A stretch of 64,000 nucleotides of DNA, taken from JBEBSD01 sp040394475 (lineage in GTDB: Bacteria; Bacteroidota; Bacteroidia; Cytophagales; Spirosomataceae). Below the pieces are notes generated by a model. The model searched no databases. It saw only the letters and a list, made by a program, of their open reading frames with translations, and was not told the origin of the DNA. Positions 42,343 to 53,500 of the stretch are shown here, in pieces; position 1 is the stretch's first letter; every line of letters begins with the position of its first letter. Both the position numbers and the translations under genes were made by a program. The stretch covers positions 1 through 64,000 of the forward strand of contig JBEBSD010000023.1 of the NCBI GenBank assembly GCA_040394475.1. The letters run 5' to 3'.

Positions 42343-45300
42343 ATGAAATTAAAACAGCTACAAATCTTACTGTTCCTGGTCACGGCAGCCCTTACGCCGA
42401 CGGGCTTACTGGCCCAGGAGACGGTTATCACCGGCTCCGTTACCGACAGGGAGTCTTCTGAAATATTACCGGGCGCTTCCATTGTCATTAAAGGAAGTAA
42501 TGTGGCGACCATCTCCGACAAGGACGGCGCTTTTTCCATTCAGGTACCTTCTCCGAAAACAATCCTGGTCTTTTCCTATATCGGGTATGTCACCCGGGAA
42601 ATTGAAGCGGGTAACGGACCGCTGACGGTGGCGCTGACAAGCGACGACAAAGGGCTTGAAGAGGTCATCATCGTCGGTTACGGCACGGAAAAAAGATCCA
42701 GGATCAACAGCGCTATTGTCGCAGTCGACATGAAAGAAGTGGAAGATTTGCCGGTAGGGAACCTGGGGGCGGCCATGGCGGGCCGCTTGCTGGGGGTTTC
42801 CGTGAGCGGCGGCATGGCGCGGCCCGGATCCGCTGCACAACTGGTAGTCCGGAATCCCACCTCGCTCGCTAAGGACGGCGGGAACAACAATCCGCTCTAT
42901 GTGATCGACGATATCATCCAGGTAGGTACCGACGGCCGCTCCGACCCGTCGCTGTTCAACAGCCTCGACCCTTCCGAAGTGGAGAGCATCACGATTCTGA
43001 AAGACGCCAATGCCGCCATATACGGCTCGAGAGGCGCCAACGGGGTAGTGCTGGTCAAAACCAAAAGAGGCACTATCGGAAAGCCAAGGATTACCTACAG
43101 CGGCTCATACGCCATTAACGACGAAGCTTACCGGACGAAAATGATGAGCGCCTATGACCTGGCCCGTTATATCAACATTGTCAACGGCCCCAACGGCGCC
43201 AACCAGACGTCGAGTCCGCAGGACTACTTTTTCAGTGACGACGAACTGGCGCATTTCAGGACCATCAACCACGACTGGCTGGATCAGGCCTGGAAGCCGG
43301 CCAGCAATACCCGGCATGCGATCAATGTGAGCGGCGGAGCAGAGCGCGCCACCTATTTTGCCAGCGTTGCCTACTATGGACAAACCGGCAATATCGGCAG
43401 GCTCGATTACGATAAATGGACCTACCGGGCAGGGGCCGATGTCAATGTGCTGACGGGACTGAAGGTAGGCCTGCAGGTATCCGGAAACCAGCAGGATGAA
43501 AAAAAGATCAACAGTAAAATCGGCGGTGAAAATGAAGAAAACGATTACATTAACCTGTTGATGGCGCCCCGCTACGTACCCACCTACATCGATGGACTGC
43601 CGGTACGCTTGCCCGGAAGCGGCAACAACCTGTCGGGGTATCATTTCTTCGAACTGGAAAAACTGAACAACCATACGGAGTACGTAGAGAATACCCTCAC
43701 CATCAATGCCTATGCCGAGTATGACGTACCGTTTCTGAAAGGGTTAAAACTACGGGGCTCCTATGCGCGCAATGCCAGAACCAGCAGCGACTGGCGGATC
43801 GGATCGCCTTTTACCCTGTACAATTTCACCCGGCAGGGTGAAAACGGCCATATTTACGAAGGCGCTGCCAACCCGGTGGCCGTCCGGCTTCAGAATGATA
43901 ACAGGGTGCGGTTTTCTTATGTAGAGAACAGGCTGGTGCAATACAATTTCACGGTCAACTACGGAACGAATTTCGGGCTGCACTCGCTGGATGCCTTCGC
44001 AACCGTGGAACGCAGCGAGGTAACCTCCAAACAGGGAGACGCCTGGAAAGAAGCGCCTTTGTCTTTTACCAACGGCCAGTTCAATACGGCATTCGGAGCC
44101 ATCGACGGCCGGACATTTGCCTATGAGGCGGGAAACCTCGGCTACGTGGGACGGCTGTCCTACGGGTACAGCAACAGGTACTCGGCCAGCCTGATGGTCC
44201 GGAGCGATGCCTCCACCAAATTTGCCCCTGAAAACTACTGGGGTACCTTTTTCTCTGTCGGGCTGGGGTGGGAGATATCCAATGAAAAATTCTTTAAATC
44301 TGCTTTTACGGATTATCTCAAACTCCGGTATTCGGTCGGATTGCTCGGCAAAGACGACACGCAGCGATGGCAATGGCGGCAGCGCTACACATTCCAGAAC
44401 GGGCAGGGTGCAGTGTTTGGGAATGACAACACCCCGGCCGGCATCGGTATGAAAATGGAAATATCTCCCAACCGCGCCGTGACCTGGAGTGATGAGCTCA
44501 AGCACAACGCCGGGATCGACGCCCGGTTTTTAAACAACCGGCTCTCGCTTTCCCTTGACGGTTTCTACAATGTAGGACGCAATATGCTGATCGAAAAAAC
44601 CGGAAATGTACCCGTTACCGTGGGAGGCAGCATCGCTTCCCAGAACTGGGCGGCAATGGATTTCTTCGGCTACGAAATCGGGCTGGGATGGAATGACCAG
44701 ACCGGCCGCGGCTTTCATTATGGCGTCGATCTTCGTTTCTCATGGGCCGATAACAAGGTGCACCAGGGGAATTTCAACGATCAGGACATCAAATATCCCT
44801 GGAACCCGAAACCCGGAGAATCGGGTGACAACGGTAAATGGGGATATGAATACCTGGGTATGTTCAAAACCCAGGAAGCCATCGATACCTATATTGCCGA
44901 ATACGGAATCACGCAAATGCATGGGGTAAACGCCTCCGATTTCAAGCCCGGCATGCTGTATTATGCCGACATCAGAGGAAGCCTGCAAGCCGACGGCACC
45001 TTCGCCGGGCCTGACGGCATCATCGACAATAATGACCAGGTGCAGCTGGTCAGAAAAAGCTCCAATCGCTATGGCTTTGGGACCACACTCAAAGCGGGCT
45101 ATAAAGGGCTGAGCCTTAACGTGGTAATTGCCGGGTCGTTTGGCGGCTGGGCCGAAATAGATGCCAGGGGCGTACTCCAGCGGAACATCCAGAGCCTTTT
45201 CCAAAACGGCCCTGCCTACTGGTCGGGTATTTACGACCCGGAGCTCAATCCCGACGGCCAGTACCCGAACCCGTTTTGGGGCGCTGTCAGCACAACCCCC

Positions 45301-45537
45301 GTTTCCCAGTTCTGGCAGGTCAGCGCCTTCAGGATGCGTGTCGTAAATGCTAACCTTACCTACACGCTCCCCAAAACGTGGAGCGAAGCGGTCAAGATGA
45401 GCAGCGCCCGGATCGTGCTTTCGGCGCTGAACCCGTTGAACTTATACAACCCTTACACCTATAAGGATTCCCAGGGCTCCTGGAACACCTATCCGGTACT
45501 CAAGACGTTTTCACTGGGCGTAAACGCGTCGTTTTAA
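42343..45537 (+). CDS. SusC/RagA TonB-linked outer-membrane protein (SusC2)
   Basis: A 1064-residue TonB-dependent transporter with a signal peptide (MKLKQLQILLFLVTAALT through LLAQ). The beta domain ITGSVTDRESSEILPGASIV, a TonB-box-like LEEVIIVGYG, and the plug with VIDDIIQVG and LKDANAAIYGSRGANGVV follow. The barrel ends FSLGVNASF. Its plug sequence AAMAGRLLGVSVSGGMARPG differs clearly from SusC1, so it probably takes a different oligosaccharide. Its stop codon overlaps the first possible start of the susD2 frame. A regulated leader precedes it. Confidence 0.97.
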   Translation: MKLKQLQILLFLVTAALTPTGLLAQETVITGSVTDRESSEILPGASIVIKGSNVATISDKDGAFSIQVPSPKTILVFSYIGYVTREIEAGNGPLTVALTSDDKGLEEVIIVGYGTEKRSRINSAIVAVDMKEVEDLPVGNLGAAMAGRLLGVSVSGGMARPGSAAQLVVRNPTSLAKDGGNNNPLYVIDDIIQVGTDGRSDPSLFNSLDPSEVESITILKDANAAIYGSRGANGVVLVKTKRGTIGKPRITYSGSYAINDEAYRTKMMSAYDLARYINIVNGPNGANQTSSPQDYFFSDDELAHFRTINHDWLDQAWKPASNTRHAINVSGGAERATYFASVAYYGQTGNIGRLDYDKWTYRAGADVNVLTGLKVGLQVSGNQQDEKKINSKIGGENEENDYINLLMAPRYVPTYIDGLPVRLPGSGNNLSGYHFFELEKLNNHTEYVENTLTINAYAEYDVPFLKGLKLRGSYARNARTSSDWRIGSPFTLYNFTRQGENGHIYEGAANPVAVRLQNDNRVRFSYVENRLVQYNFTVNYGTNFGLHSLDAFATVERSEVTSKQGDAWKEAPLSFTNGQFNTAFGAIDGRTFAYEAGNLGYVGRLSYGYSNRYSASLMVRSDASTKFAPENYWGTFFSVGLGWEISNEKFFKSAFTDYLKLRYSVGLLGKDDTQRWQWRQRYTFQNGQGAVFGNDNTPAGIGMKMEISPNRAVTWSDELKHNAGIDARFLNNRLSLSLDGFYNVGRNMLIEKTGNVPVTVGGSIASQNWAAMDFFGYEIGLGWNDQTGRGFHYGVDLRFSWADNKVHQGNFNDQDIKYPWNPKPGESGDNGKWGYEYLGMFKTQEAIDTYIAEYGITQMHGVNASDFKPGMLYYADIRGSLQADGTFAGPDGIIDNNDQVQLVRKSSNRYGFGTTLKAGYKGLSLNVVIAGSFGGWAEIDARGVLQRNIQSLFQNGPAYWSGIYDPELNPDGQYPNPFWGAVSTTPVSQFWQVSAFRMRVVNANLTYTLPKTWSEAVKMSSARIVLSALNPLNLYNPYTYKDSQGSWNTYPVLKTFSLGVNASF

Positions 45538-45569
45538 TGATCATCAGACTTTCAAAAATCCGAATCGAT

Positions 45570-47591
45570 ATGAAAATCATACAAATAACTATCCGGTTGC
45601 TGATTCTGACGGCCATTGTAACGGGATGCAGTGACCAGTTTTTGCAGGAAAAGCGGGATATGACCGGGGTCAACGAACAGGTATTCAGCGATCCCCAGGT
45701 GGCTGAGGCGTACGTCAATTACATTTACCGGCTGTTCCAGCCTGTCGACAATACCAATGCATTTATACGGCAGCAAACCAGCAACAACGGCGGGTACGGC
45801 GATATCTATACCAAAACTACCGACGAACTGGCCGGGCAAACCGATTTTAACCGGACCTGGGCCGGCATAGCCATCAACCAAAACCACGCAAACCAGTATT
45901 TTGGTCAACGAATGCTCCCCAGTGTTGCGAATAATTCTTGGACGCGGCTGAAGCAGATCAACCAGTTCCTGGATCAGATTGACCACCACGGACTTTCCGG
46001 GGAGGTTACCGGACCGTTGAAAGGACAAATGTTGTTCTGGCGCGCCTGGCAATACTTTGAATTGCTGCGCTTATACGGCGGTGTCCCCTTGGTCCTGCAC
46101 GCACAGGACCCCATTGCGGAGGAAGGAGATACTTCCCTGGAGGTGCCCAGGAGCACTTCGGCGGAAACGGTAGCCCAGATTGTAAAAGATCTCGACGACG
46201 CTGTGGCCATGCTGCCCGGCAGATGGAATACCGCCAATTGGGGGCGGATCACCAGCGGCGGGGCGGCCGCGCTGAAGGGACGGGTGCTGCTTACATGGGC
46301 AAGTCCGCTGTTCAACAGAAATGACGATATCTCCCGCTGGCAACAGGCATATGACGCCAACCTGGCGGCAAAAGACCTGTTGGAAGCCAATGGGTACGGG
46401 TTGTTCACTACAGGCGGGAAGGAAGACGGAACCGCATGGGGAAACATGTGGTTCCAGGAAACCGACAACCCCGAAGGAGTGCTGGTATGGGTTTTCAACA
46501 AAGTGACCTCCGACCAGGTGCAGCGGAACAACGGCCATGAGAACGAGGCGCGGTCGAGAACGGCCGGCGGCGGCGGTTCGCTGGCGCCCACCAAACAGAT
46601 CGTCGATGCCTTCCCGATGAAGGATGGCAAAGCCCCCGGCGACCCGACGTCGGAATACACGTTCGATCCCCAAAAGTTTTATAAAAACAGGGATCCGCGG
46701 TTCTACAAAACATTTGCGTACAATGGCGCTCAATGGCCATACGGCGGAAATCCTGCCTTCAGACAGTGGACCTATCAGTGGTTTACCAATGAGTCGGCAG
46801 TCAATCCCAACCGGAGTACTGAAACTGCAGGAGCAAACGGGTCGGGTATTTACCTTCGGAAGGCTACCAACCCGGCTACGGCACAAGCCGATTTTGTTTT
46901 CAGCGGTACGGACTTTATGGAACTCCGCTTTGCAGAAGTCATCCTGAACCTGGCCGAATCCGCTATTGGCGCCAACAAGTTTTCGGAAGGGCTGGAAGGC
47001 ATTAAGCTTATCCGCGAAAGAGCGGGGATCGAAAACGCAGACGGTCACTATGGCCTGAGCGCTGCCGCCGGTCACCGTGACCAATTGTTTGCTGCCGTCC
47101 TCAACGAAAGGAAAGTGGAGTTTGCCTACGAGGGAAAAAGATTCTGGGATTTGCGCCGGTGGCTGTTGTTTACGGATGAATTCGGTACCACTGCCCGCCT
47201 GGGGATCCCACCGCTGAACGGTACGCGCCGTACGGGTTACTGGATCTATGTAAAAGATACCGCCGGCAACAAATACATTGGCGCCAACGACCCTCTACTG
47301 CTGGAAAGCAGTGGGGAAGCTCCGGTGGCAGAACGGGAGCCGCTGACCTTTCCGGAGGGCATCGCCAACCAGGAAGAATACCTGGATTATTTATACGATA
47401 CGCATTTTGAAATCATCGAAAAAGACGACCTGGATCCGACCAGCCCCGCCGATTGGGTTTTTACCTGGTATAAAGAATACTATTTCTTCGGCTTGCACCA
47501 GGAAATATTAAGCGGGAGCCCCTATTTAAAACAAACCAAGGACTGGCCGGACTTAACAGGTGCACCCGGCACATTCGACCCGTTACAATAA
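45570..47591 (+). CDS. SusD/RagB glycan-binding lipoprotein (SusD2)
   Basis: A 673-residue lipoprotein from the ATG at 45570 (MKIIQITIRLLILTAIVTGC, lipidated C20). An upstream Met at 45537 is possible but adds a poor, charged extension. It has the SusD hallmarks DQFLQEKRD, MLFWRAWQYFELLRLYGGVP and VLNERKVEFAYEGKRFWDLRRW. It is longer than SusD1 by about 150 residues, mostly in the C-terminal half, which fits a partner for the different SusC2. A perfect 15-bp hairpin follows. Confidence 0.95.
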   Translation: MKIIQITIRLLILTAIVTGCSDQFLQEKRDMTGVNEQVFSDPQVAEAYVNYIYRLFQPVDNTNAFIRQQTSNNGGYGDIYTKTTDELAGQTDFNRTWAGIAINQNHANQYFGQRMLPSVANNSWTRLKQINQFLDQIDHHGLSGEVTGPLKGQMLFWRAWQYFELLRLYGGVPLVLHAQDPIAEEGDTSLEVPRSTSAETVAQIVKDLDDAVAMLPGRWNTANWGRITSGGAAALKGRVLLTWASPLFNRNDDISRWQQAYDANLAAKDLLEANGYGLFTTGGKEDGTAWGNMWFQETDNPEGVLVWVFNKVTSDQVQRNNGHENEARSRTAGGGGSLAPTKQIVDAFPMKDGKAPGDPTSEYTFDPQKFYKNRDPRFYKTFAYNGAQWPYGGNPAFRQWTYQWFTNESAVNPNRSTETAGANGSGIYLRKATNPATAQADFVFSGTDFMELRFAEVILNLAESAIGANKFSEGLEGIKLIRERAGIENADGHYGLSAAAGHRDQLFAAVLNERKVEFAYEGKRFWDLRRWLLFTDEFGTTARLGIPPLNGTRRTGYWIYVKDTAGNKYIGANDPLLLESSGEAPVAEREPLTFPEGIANQEEYLDYLYDTHFEIIEKDDLDPTSPADWVFTWYKEYYFFGLHQEILSGSPYLKQTKDWPDLTGAPGTFDPLQ

Positions 47592-47616
47592 ACACCGGTG
47601 GGATACCCGGGCGCTG

Positions 47617-47660
47617 ATCTTTCCGGATGTGCTATGCATGCTGTACACATCCGGAAAGAT
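47617..47660 (+). terminator. Perfect 15-bp hairpin after susD2
   Basis: atctttccggatgtg (47617-47631) and cacatccggaaagat (47646-47660) pair perfectly across a 14-nt loop. There is no strong T-run, so it could be a terminator or a processing site that lets susCD and the enzyme genes differ in mRNA level. Confidence 0.55.
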
Positions 47661-47692
47661 TAGCCCGATAAGTTATTGAATTAATGCCACTT

Positions 47693-48796
47693 ATGAAAAC
47701 GCTAGGATTGCTGTTATTGTCAACGTTCCTGCTGCCGGGTTGCAACACCCGGCATGCCAGAGTCGTTTCTGCAGATAAAATGCAGGAAATCTTTGAGGAG
47801 ATCAGAACACCCTATAAATATGGGTTGGTGAAAGTGCCGGAAGACGACTCAAAGAAAGTCGACTGTCCGAGTATTTTCAGAGCAGACGGCAAATGGCATA
47901 TGACCTATCTTGTTTTTGACGGACGTGGTTACGAAACCTGGCTGGCCAAGAGCGACAACCTGCTGGAGTGGGAAGACCAGGGCAGGATCCTGTCATTTTC
48001 GGACACAGCGCATTGGGATGGCAACCAAAAAGCCGGGTACGTGGCCCTCCAGGACCATGAATGGGGCGGAAGCTATCAGTTGAACCGTTTTGACGACAGC
48101 TACTGGATGTCTTATTTCGGCGGGCCTGCCAGCGGTTACGAGCGCGGGGACCTGGCTATCGGCATTGCCCGTACAACCGGAGACCCCGCGACGCCGCATG
48201 AATGGAACCGGCTGGACAAGCCCGTTCTTACGGCGCTGGACGATGATGCCCGCTGGTGGGACAACCGTAAGATTTTCAAAAGCTCCGTTATCTGGGATCA
48301 GGAAAAAACCACCGGCTATCCCTTTGTGATGTACTACAATGCCAATGGCGATTCGGCTGAGAACAATCTGAAAACCCGATGGTTTGAACGCATCGGTATG
48401 GCCGTTTCAGATGACATGGTCCACTGGCGACGGTTTGGTGAACAGCCTGTCGTCCACCATCCCGCAGGTATTACCGGAGACGCCGTTGTGCAGAAGATAG
48501 GCGATGTATGGGTAATGTTTTACTTCGGCGCTTTCTGGGAAAACAAAGAGGGCGGATTCAACCGGTTTGCCTGTTCCTATGACCTGGTTAACTGGACAGA
48601 TTGGGAGGGCGGGGACCTGATCGCACCATCGGAAGCCTACGATAGCAAATTTGCCCATAAATCCTTCGTAATCAAGCACGAAGGCACGGTATACCATTTC
48701 TACTGCGCTGTCAATGATAAGGACCAGCGGGGGATCGCCCTGGCGACTTCCAGGGATATGGGGAAGAGCACACGCCATTTTGCGATCGCACCGTAA
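47693..48796 (+). CDS. Beta-propeller glycoside hydrolase lipoprotein (GH43/GH117-like)
   Basis: A 367-residue protein from the ATG at 47693. The signal MKTLGLLLLSTFLLPGC ends in a lipobox at C17. The mature domain shows five-bladed propeller features of the GH32/43/62/117 superfamily: VDCPSIFRADGKWHMTYLVFD (first Asp), DNLLEWEDQGRIL, VMYYNA and GDAVVQKIGDVWVMFYFGAF. The exact family is not certain. A GH43- or GH117-type exo-glycosidase is the best reading. Its place after SusD2 and before a lyase argues for further trimming of oligosaccharides at the cell surface or in the periplasm. Confidence 0.78.
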   Translation: MKTLGLLLLSTFLLPGCNTRHARVVSADKMQEIFEEIRTPYKYGLVKVPEDDSKKVDCPSIFRADGKWHMTYLVFDGRGYETWLAKSDNLLEWEDQGRILSFSDTAHWDGNQKAGYVALQDHEWGGSYQLNRFDDSYWMSYFGGPASGYERGDLAIGIARTTGDPATPHEWNRLDKPVLTALDDDARWWDNRKIFKSSVIWDQEKTTGYPFVMYYNANGDSAENNLKTRWFERIGMAVSDDMVHWRRFGEQPVVHHPAGITGDAVVQKIGDVWVMFYFGAFWENKEGGFNRFACSYDLVNWTDWEGGDLIAPSEAYDSKFAHKSFVIKHEGTVYHFYCAVNDKDQRGIALATSRDMGKSTRHFAIAP

Positions 48797-48847
48797 TGTC
48801 CTTAAAATCTTGTCAATTAAATCATTTGAAAACTAACACTTGAAAAC

Positions 48848-50488
48848 ATGTGCCTGATTAAAAGAATCTTATTGCTGGCCCTGGCGCCGGTTATTTCGTT
48901 TGCACAATATCCTAAAATAACTTCCGATGTACAGCGGGCTTCCGACTCCCTGCTGCTGGCAGCCCGTACCCATTCCGACTCCGCCTGGGCTGTCGCCTAC
49001 CCTGTTGTATTGCAGGAAGCGAAACAGGGACGTCCCTATATTCCATGGGCATCGCGCTACGATGAGCTTCCTCATGCCGAAATCCCCGCATTCCCCGGCG
49101 CGGAAGGGGGCGGCAAATACAGCTTCGGGGGCAGAGGAGGCCAGGTGCTGGTAGTGACCAACCTCAACGATTCGGGGCCGGGCAGTCTGCGCTGGGCCTG
49201 TGAACAGGGAGGCGCCCGGGTGATTGTTTTCAACGTAGCCGGTATTATCCGGCTGACAACCCCGCTTATTATCCGTGCCCCGTACATCACCATTGCCGGG
49301 CAAACGGCTCCGGGCGACGGCGTCTGTGTGGCAGGAGAGGCCGTCTGGATCAATACGCATGACGTTGTTATCCGCTACATGCGGTTCAGACGGGGTGAAA
49401 CCTGGGTAGGAAGGCGGGACGACGCCATTGGCGGCAATCCCATCGGCAACATTATGATCGACCATGTAAGCGCTTCCTGGGGACTGGATGAAAACATGAG
49501 CATGTACCGCCATATGTACAACGACAGCACCGGGAAAACAGAAGATAAATTCGGAACGGTCAACATCACCATTCAAAATTCCATTTTCAGTGAAGCCCTG
49601 GATACTTATAACCACTCCTTCGGGAGTACGCTTGGTGGCGAAAATTGTACGTTTATGCGGAATCTCTGGGCTAACAACGCCGGGCGCAATCCCTCCATCG
49701 GCTGGAACGGCGTTTTCAACTTCGCCAACAACGTCCTGTTCAACTGGGTACACCGTTCCATTGACGGCGGTGACTACCGGGCCCAGTACAACATTATCAA
49801 CAACTATTTTCAGCCCGGTCCCGCCACCCCCAAAAACCAGGTGGGCCACCGGATCCTGAAGCCTGAAAGCGGCAGGAGCAAACTGGGCTACCGGGTGTAC
49901 GGCCGCGCCCACGTGGCCGGAAATATCATGGAAGGCTATCCCGAAATAACCCGTGATAACTGGAACGGCGGAGTGCAGATTGAAAACGGCAGCGATGCCG
50001 GGGAATACAAAGCATCCATCAAGTGGGACAAGCCGCTTATAATGCCCAAAATCACGTTGCTGGAAGCCGGCGAGGCAAGAGCGTATGTCCTGGCAAATGC
50101 AGGAGCCACCCTTCCGAAGCGCGACGCGGTAGACCTCCGGATCGTGGAACAGGTCCGTACCGGAAAAATAAACCCGCTGCCGGACGTAACACTTCCGGAA
50201 AATGAATTCCAGCACCGTCGCTTACCCAGGGATTCCTATAAAATCGGTATTATTACAGCCATATCACAGGTTGGCGGTTATCCGGAATACAAGGGCGTGC
50301 CCTATAAAGACAGTGATCATGACGGCATTCCCGACGAATGGGAAACCAAAAACGGCCTTAATCCCAACGATCCGACCGATTCGGCCAAAGCTTCCGGGAG
50401 CAACAGCGGGTATACCAATATTGAAGATTTTCTGAACAGCGTGGTCGAACTGGACAAGGTCGTGCCGAACAACGGATCGGGCCGGTAA
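48848..50488 (+). CDS. Pectate-lyase-like polysaccharide lyase
   Basis: A 546-residue exported protein (signal MCLIKRILLLALAPVISFAQ). After a 70-residue N-terminal segment the right-handed parallel beta-helix begins at PAFPGAEGGGKYSFGGRGG, with VTNLNDSGPGSLRWACEQGG, ITIAGQTAPGDGVCV, VVIRYMRFRRG and GNIMIDHVSASWGLDENM, the pattern of PL1-like Bacteroidota lyases. Near the C-terminus KDSDHDGIPDEWE followed by NPNDPTD is a calcium-binding thrombospondin-3-like or dockerin-like repeat. It probably cleaves galacturonan or related pectin by beta-elimination. It is 51 bp from the propeller glycosidase and 25 bp from the giant fusion gene. Confidence 0.88.
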   Translation: MCLIKRILLLALAPVISFAQYPKITSDVQRASDSLLLAARTHSDSAWAVAYPVVLQEAKQGRPYIPWASRYDELPHAEIPAFPGAEGGGKYSFGGRGGQVLVVTNLNDSGPGSLRWACEQGGARVIVFNVAGIIRLTTPLIIRAPYITIAGQTAPGDGVCVAGEAVWINTHDVVIRYMRFRRGETWVGRRDDAIGGNPIGNIMIDHVSASWGLDENMSMYRHMYNDSTGKTEDKFGTVNITIQNSIFSEALDTYNHSFGSTLGGENCTFMRNLWANNAGRNPSIGWNGVFNFANNVLFNWVHRSIDGGDYRAQYNIINNYFQPGPATPKNQVGHRILKPESGRSKLGYRVYGRAHVAGNIMEGYPEITRDNWNGGVQIENGSDAGEYKASIKWDKPLIMPKITLLEAGEARAYVLANAGATLPKRDAVDLRIVEQVRTGKINPLPDVTLPENEFQHRRLPRDSYKIGIITAISQVGGYPEYKGVPYKDSDHDGIPDEWETKNGLNPNDPTDSAKASGSNSGYTNIEDFLNSVVELDKVVPNNGSGR

Positions 50489-50513
50489 CCAGTCAACAAA
50501 ACCTATCGTAACC

Positions 50514-53500
50514 TTGGGAGTATTAAAAGTCATTTGCACAGTTGCCGTTTGCGGAAGTACCTATTTTGCGGGATGCCCGGCCCAGACCGTTATGCCGTTG
50601 GCACACGACGACGGTAAACTGGTTTATTCTCCCGATTCCCTCGGAAACCGTATCCCCGATTTCTCTTACTGCGGCTATAAAGCCTCCGAAGCGCCTGTCC
50701 CAATGGCGCCGGTCAGGGTTACGGTGCCTGCGCGGGCGGGAGACGCTACTCACCGGATTCAGGCCGCTATCGATTACGTGAGTCGTTTGCCGGAGGATCA
50801 CCGGGGGCTCCGGGGAGCGGTGCTGCTTCAAAAAGGGACGCACACCGTAAACGGCAGCCTGCATCTCCACACTTCGGGCGTCGTCCTGAGGGGAAGCGGA
50901 ACCGACGACGCGGGCACGGTCTTGCTGGGAGCGGGGCAGGACCGGACAACCCTGGTGCGGGTAGCCGGGCAACCCGCCGCGACAACGGGAGCTTCCTTTT
51001 CTGTGGCCAATGCCTACGTCCCTGTCAATGCTGCCGCGCTTGACCTGAAAGGCCCCCACCCCATTCAGCCCGGCGACAGGGTGGCTATCCGGCGTCCCGC
51101 CACAAAAGAGTGGATCGACGCATTGGGAACTGCCCATTTCGGCGGCGGGATTACCTCCCTCGGCTGGAAGCCCGACAGGCAGCATCTCGAATGGCGACGG
51201 ACCGTAACCGCGGTGAACGGCGCTGCACTGACCCTCGATGCGCCGCTTACGACCGCCCTGGACCAACGATTTGGCGGCGCCACCGTTGTCCGCTATGATG
51301 CAAAAGGAGTGATTGCCAACTGCGGAGTCGAAAACATGCGCATGGTGAGCGAATACGATCCGGGTAATCCTAAAGATGAGGCGCACCGCTGGATGGCCAT
51401 CAGTATTGATCATGCATCCGATGCCTGGGTCAGACAGGTAGTGTTCCATCATTTCGCCGGAAGCGCCGTTGCGGTGTACGGCAATGCCTCGCGCATAACG
51501 GTAGAAGACTGCATTTCACAATACCCTGTTTCGGAAATCGGCGGACAGCGTCGTATCACTTTTTTCACCGAGGGCCAGCAGACACTTTTTCAACGGTGCT
51601 ATGCCGAAGAGGGGATCCATGATTTTGCCACAGGGTTTTGTGCGCCCGGCCCTAACGCATTTGTACAGTGTACCGCAGTCCGGTCCAACGGATTCAGCGG
51701 GGGACTTGACAGCTGGGCCTCCGGTGTACTCTACGACCTGGTTACCATCGACGGCAACGCCCTGCGGCTTGCTGACCGGGGACAGGACGGACAGGGCGCC
51801 GGCTGGGCTGCCGCCAACAGTGTCTTATGGAATTGCAGCGCTTCGGTCATTGCCTGCGAGCAGCCCCCTACCGCACAAAACTGGGCATTCGGCAGCTGGG
51901 GACAGTTTACCGGAAACGGTTTCTGGAGCAGCTCCAATCAATACGTCAAACCGCTGAGCCTCTATTACGGGCAGCTTTCCCGGAGAGGCGTGGCGTTGCC
52001 CGATCCGTTCCCGCTGATGAAAACAGCAACGGAGGCCAGCAGCAGTCCTTCTGCAGCCGTTGCCCTGGAACTGACCCGGCAGGCCGGAAGCGCTTCCCCC
52101 TCGCTGCAGGAATTTATCCGTACAGCCGGCAGCAGGCAGCCTGTTTCTCTGGAGGCATCCGGTGTCAGCAGCATTGATGCAATCGGAGTAGCCCCTGTAC
52201 CGGCAAAGCGGCAGTCGCCTCCCCTGCAAGTGGTCAACGGCCGGCTGATCCGGGGGAACATGCTGCTGACAGGCAACAGCCACAGCGTACCCTGGTGGAA
52301 TGGCAGCGCCAAAACCTATGCCCTGGCAGGAGCCCTTCCCGCCCTCACACGATTTGTGCCGGGAAAAGAAGGCGCAGGACTGACCGATAACCTGAACGAC
52401 CTGGCAGACTGGATGGTCCGGAATCATACGGTGGCCATACGGCACAACCACGGCCTCTGGTACGACCGGCGGCGGGACGACCATGCGCGCGTCAGGCGAA
52501 TGGACGGGGAGGTATGGCCGCCTTTTTATGAACTTCCCTTTGCACGCAGCGGCCAGGGAACGGCATGGGACGGTATGAGCCGGTATGACCTGACGCGGTA
52601 CAATCCCTGGTATTGGAACCGGCTCAGGCAATTTGCCGGGCTTGCTGATGAAAGAAGCCTGGTGCTTGTCCATCAGCACTATTTTCAGCACAATGTACTG
52701 GAGGCCGGAGCCCATTATGCTGACTTCCCCTGGCGTCCCGCCAACACGATCAACGATACCGGATTTCCCGAACCCCCGCCATATGCCGGTGACAAGCGTA
52801 TTTTTCTTGCCGAACAATTTTATGATACGGCGCATGCCCTCCGGCGGGAGCTCCACCGGAACTACATACGCCAGTGCCTGGACAACTTCAAAGAAAACAA
52901 CGGCGTACTGCACCTGATCGGCGAAGAATATACCGGCCCTTTACACTTTGTGCAGTTCTGGCTGAACACGATCCGGGAATGGACGCAGGAAACGGGGATA
53001 AAGCCGTTGATTGGTCTTAGTGTTACGAAAGACGTACAAGACGCTATTCTGAACGATCCGGCCTACGCATCGCTGATAGACGTGATCGAAATAAGGTATT
53101 GGCACTACCAGTCCGACGGGGAAGTCTATGCGCCCCGGGGCGGGGAAAACCTGGCTCCCCGGCAGCATGCCAGACTGCTCAAGCCCAAAGCTTCCTCGGC
53201 AGAGCAGGTCTACCGGGCTGTGTCGGAATACCGGCAGCGCTATCCGGATAAGGCTGTGCTCTATACGGCCGGCGGTTGGGAAAAAAACGGGTGGGCAATA
53301 CTGATGGCCGGCGGGTCGCTGCCCAATGTAGCCTCCATGGCAATCCTGGAAGAAGTAAAGGAAATGCGCCGCGTAAAGAGCGGTCCTGGTCAATGGGTGT
53401 TGCGCAGCGATGCAACGGGAAATGTCCTGGTATATGCAGCCGGTGAAGAACCGCTGACCATCGACCTGTCTCGTGAAAAGGGAGTGTATCAGGTTTTCCG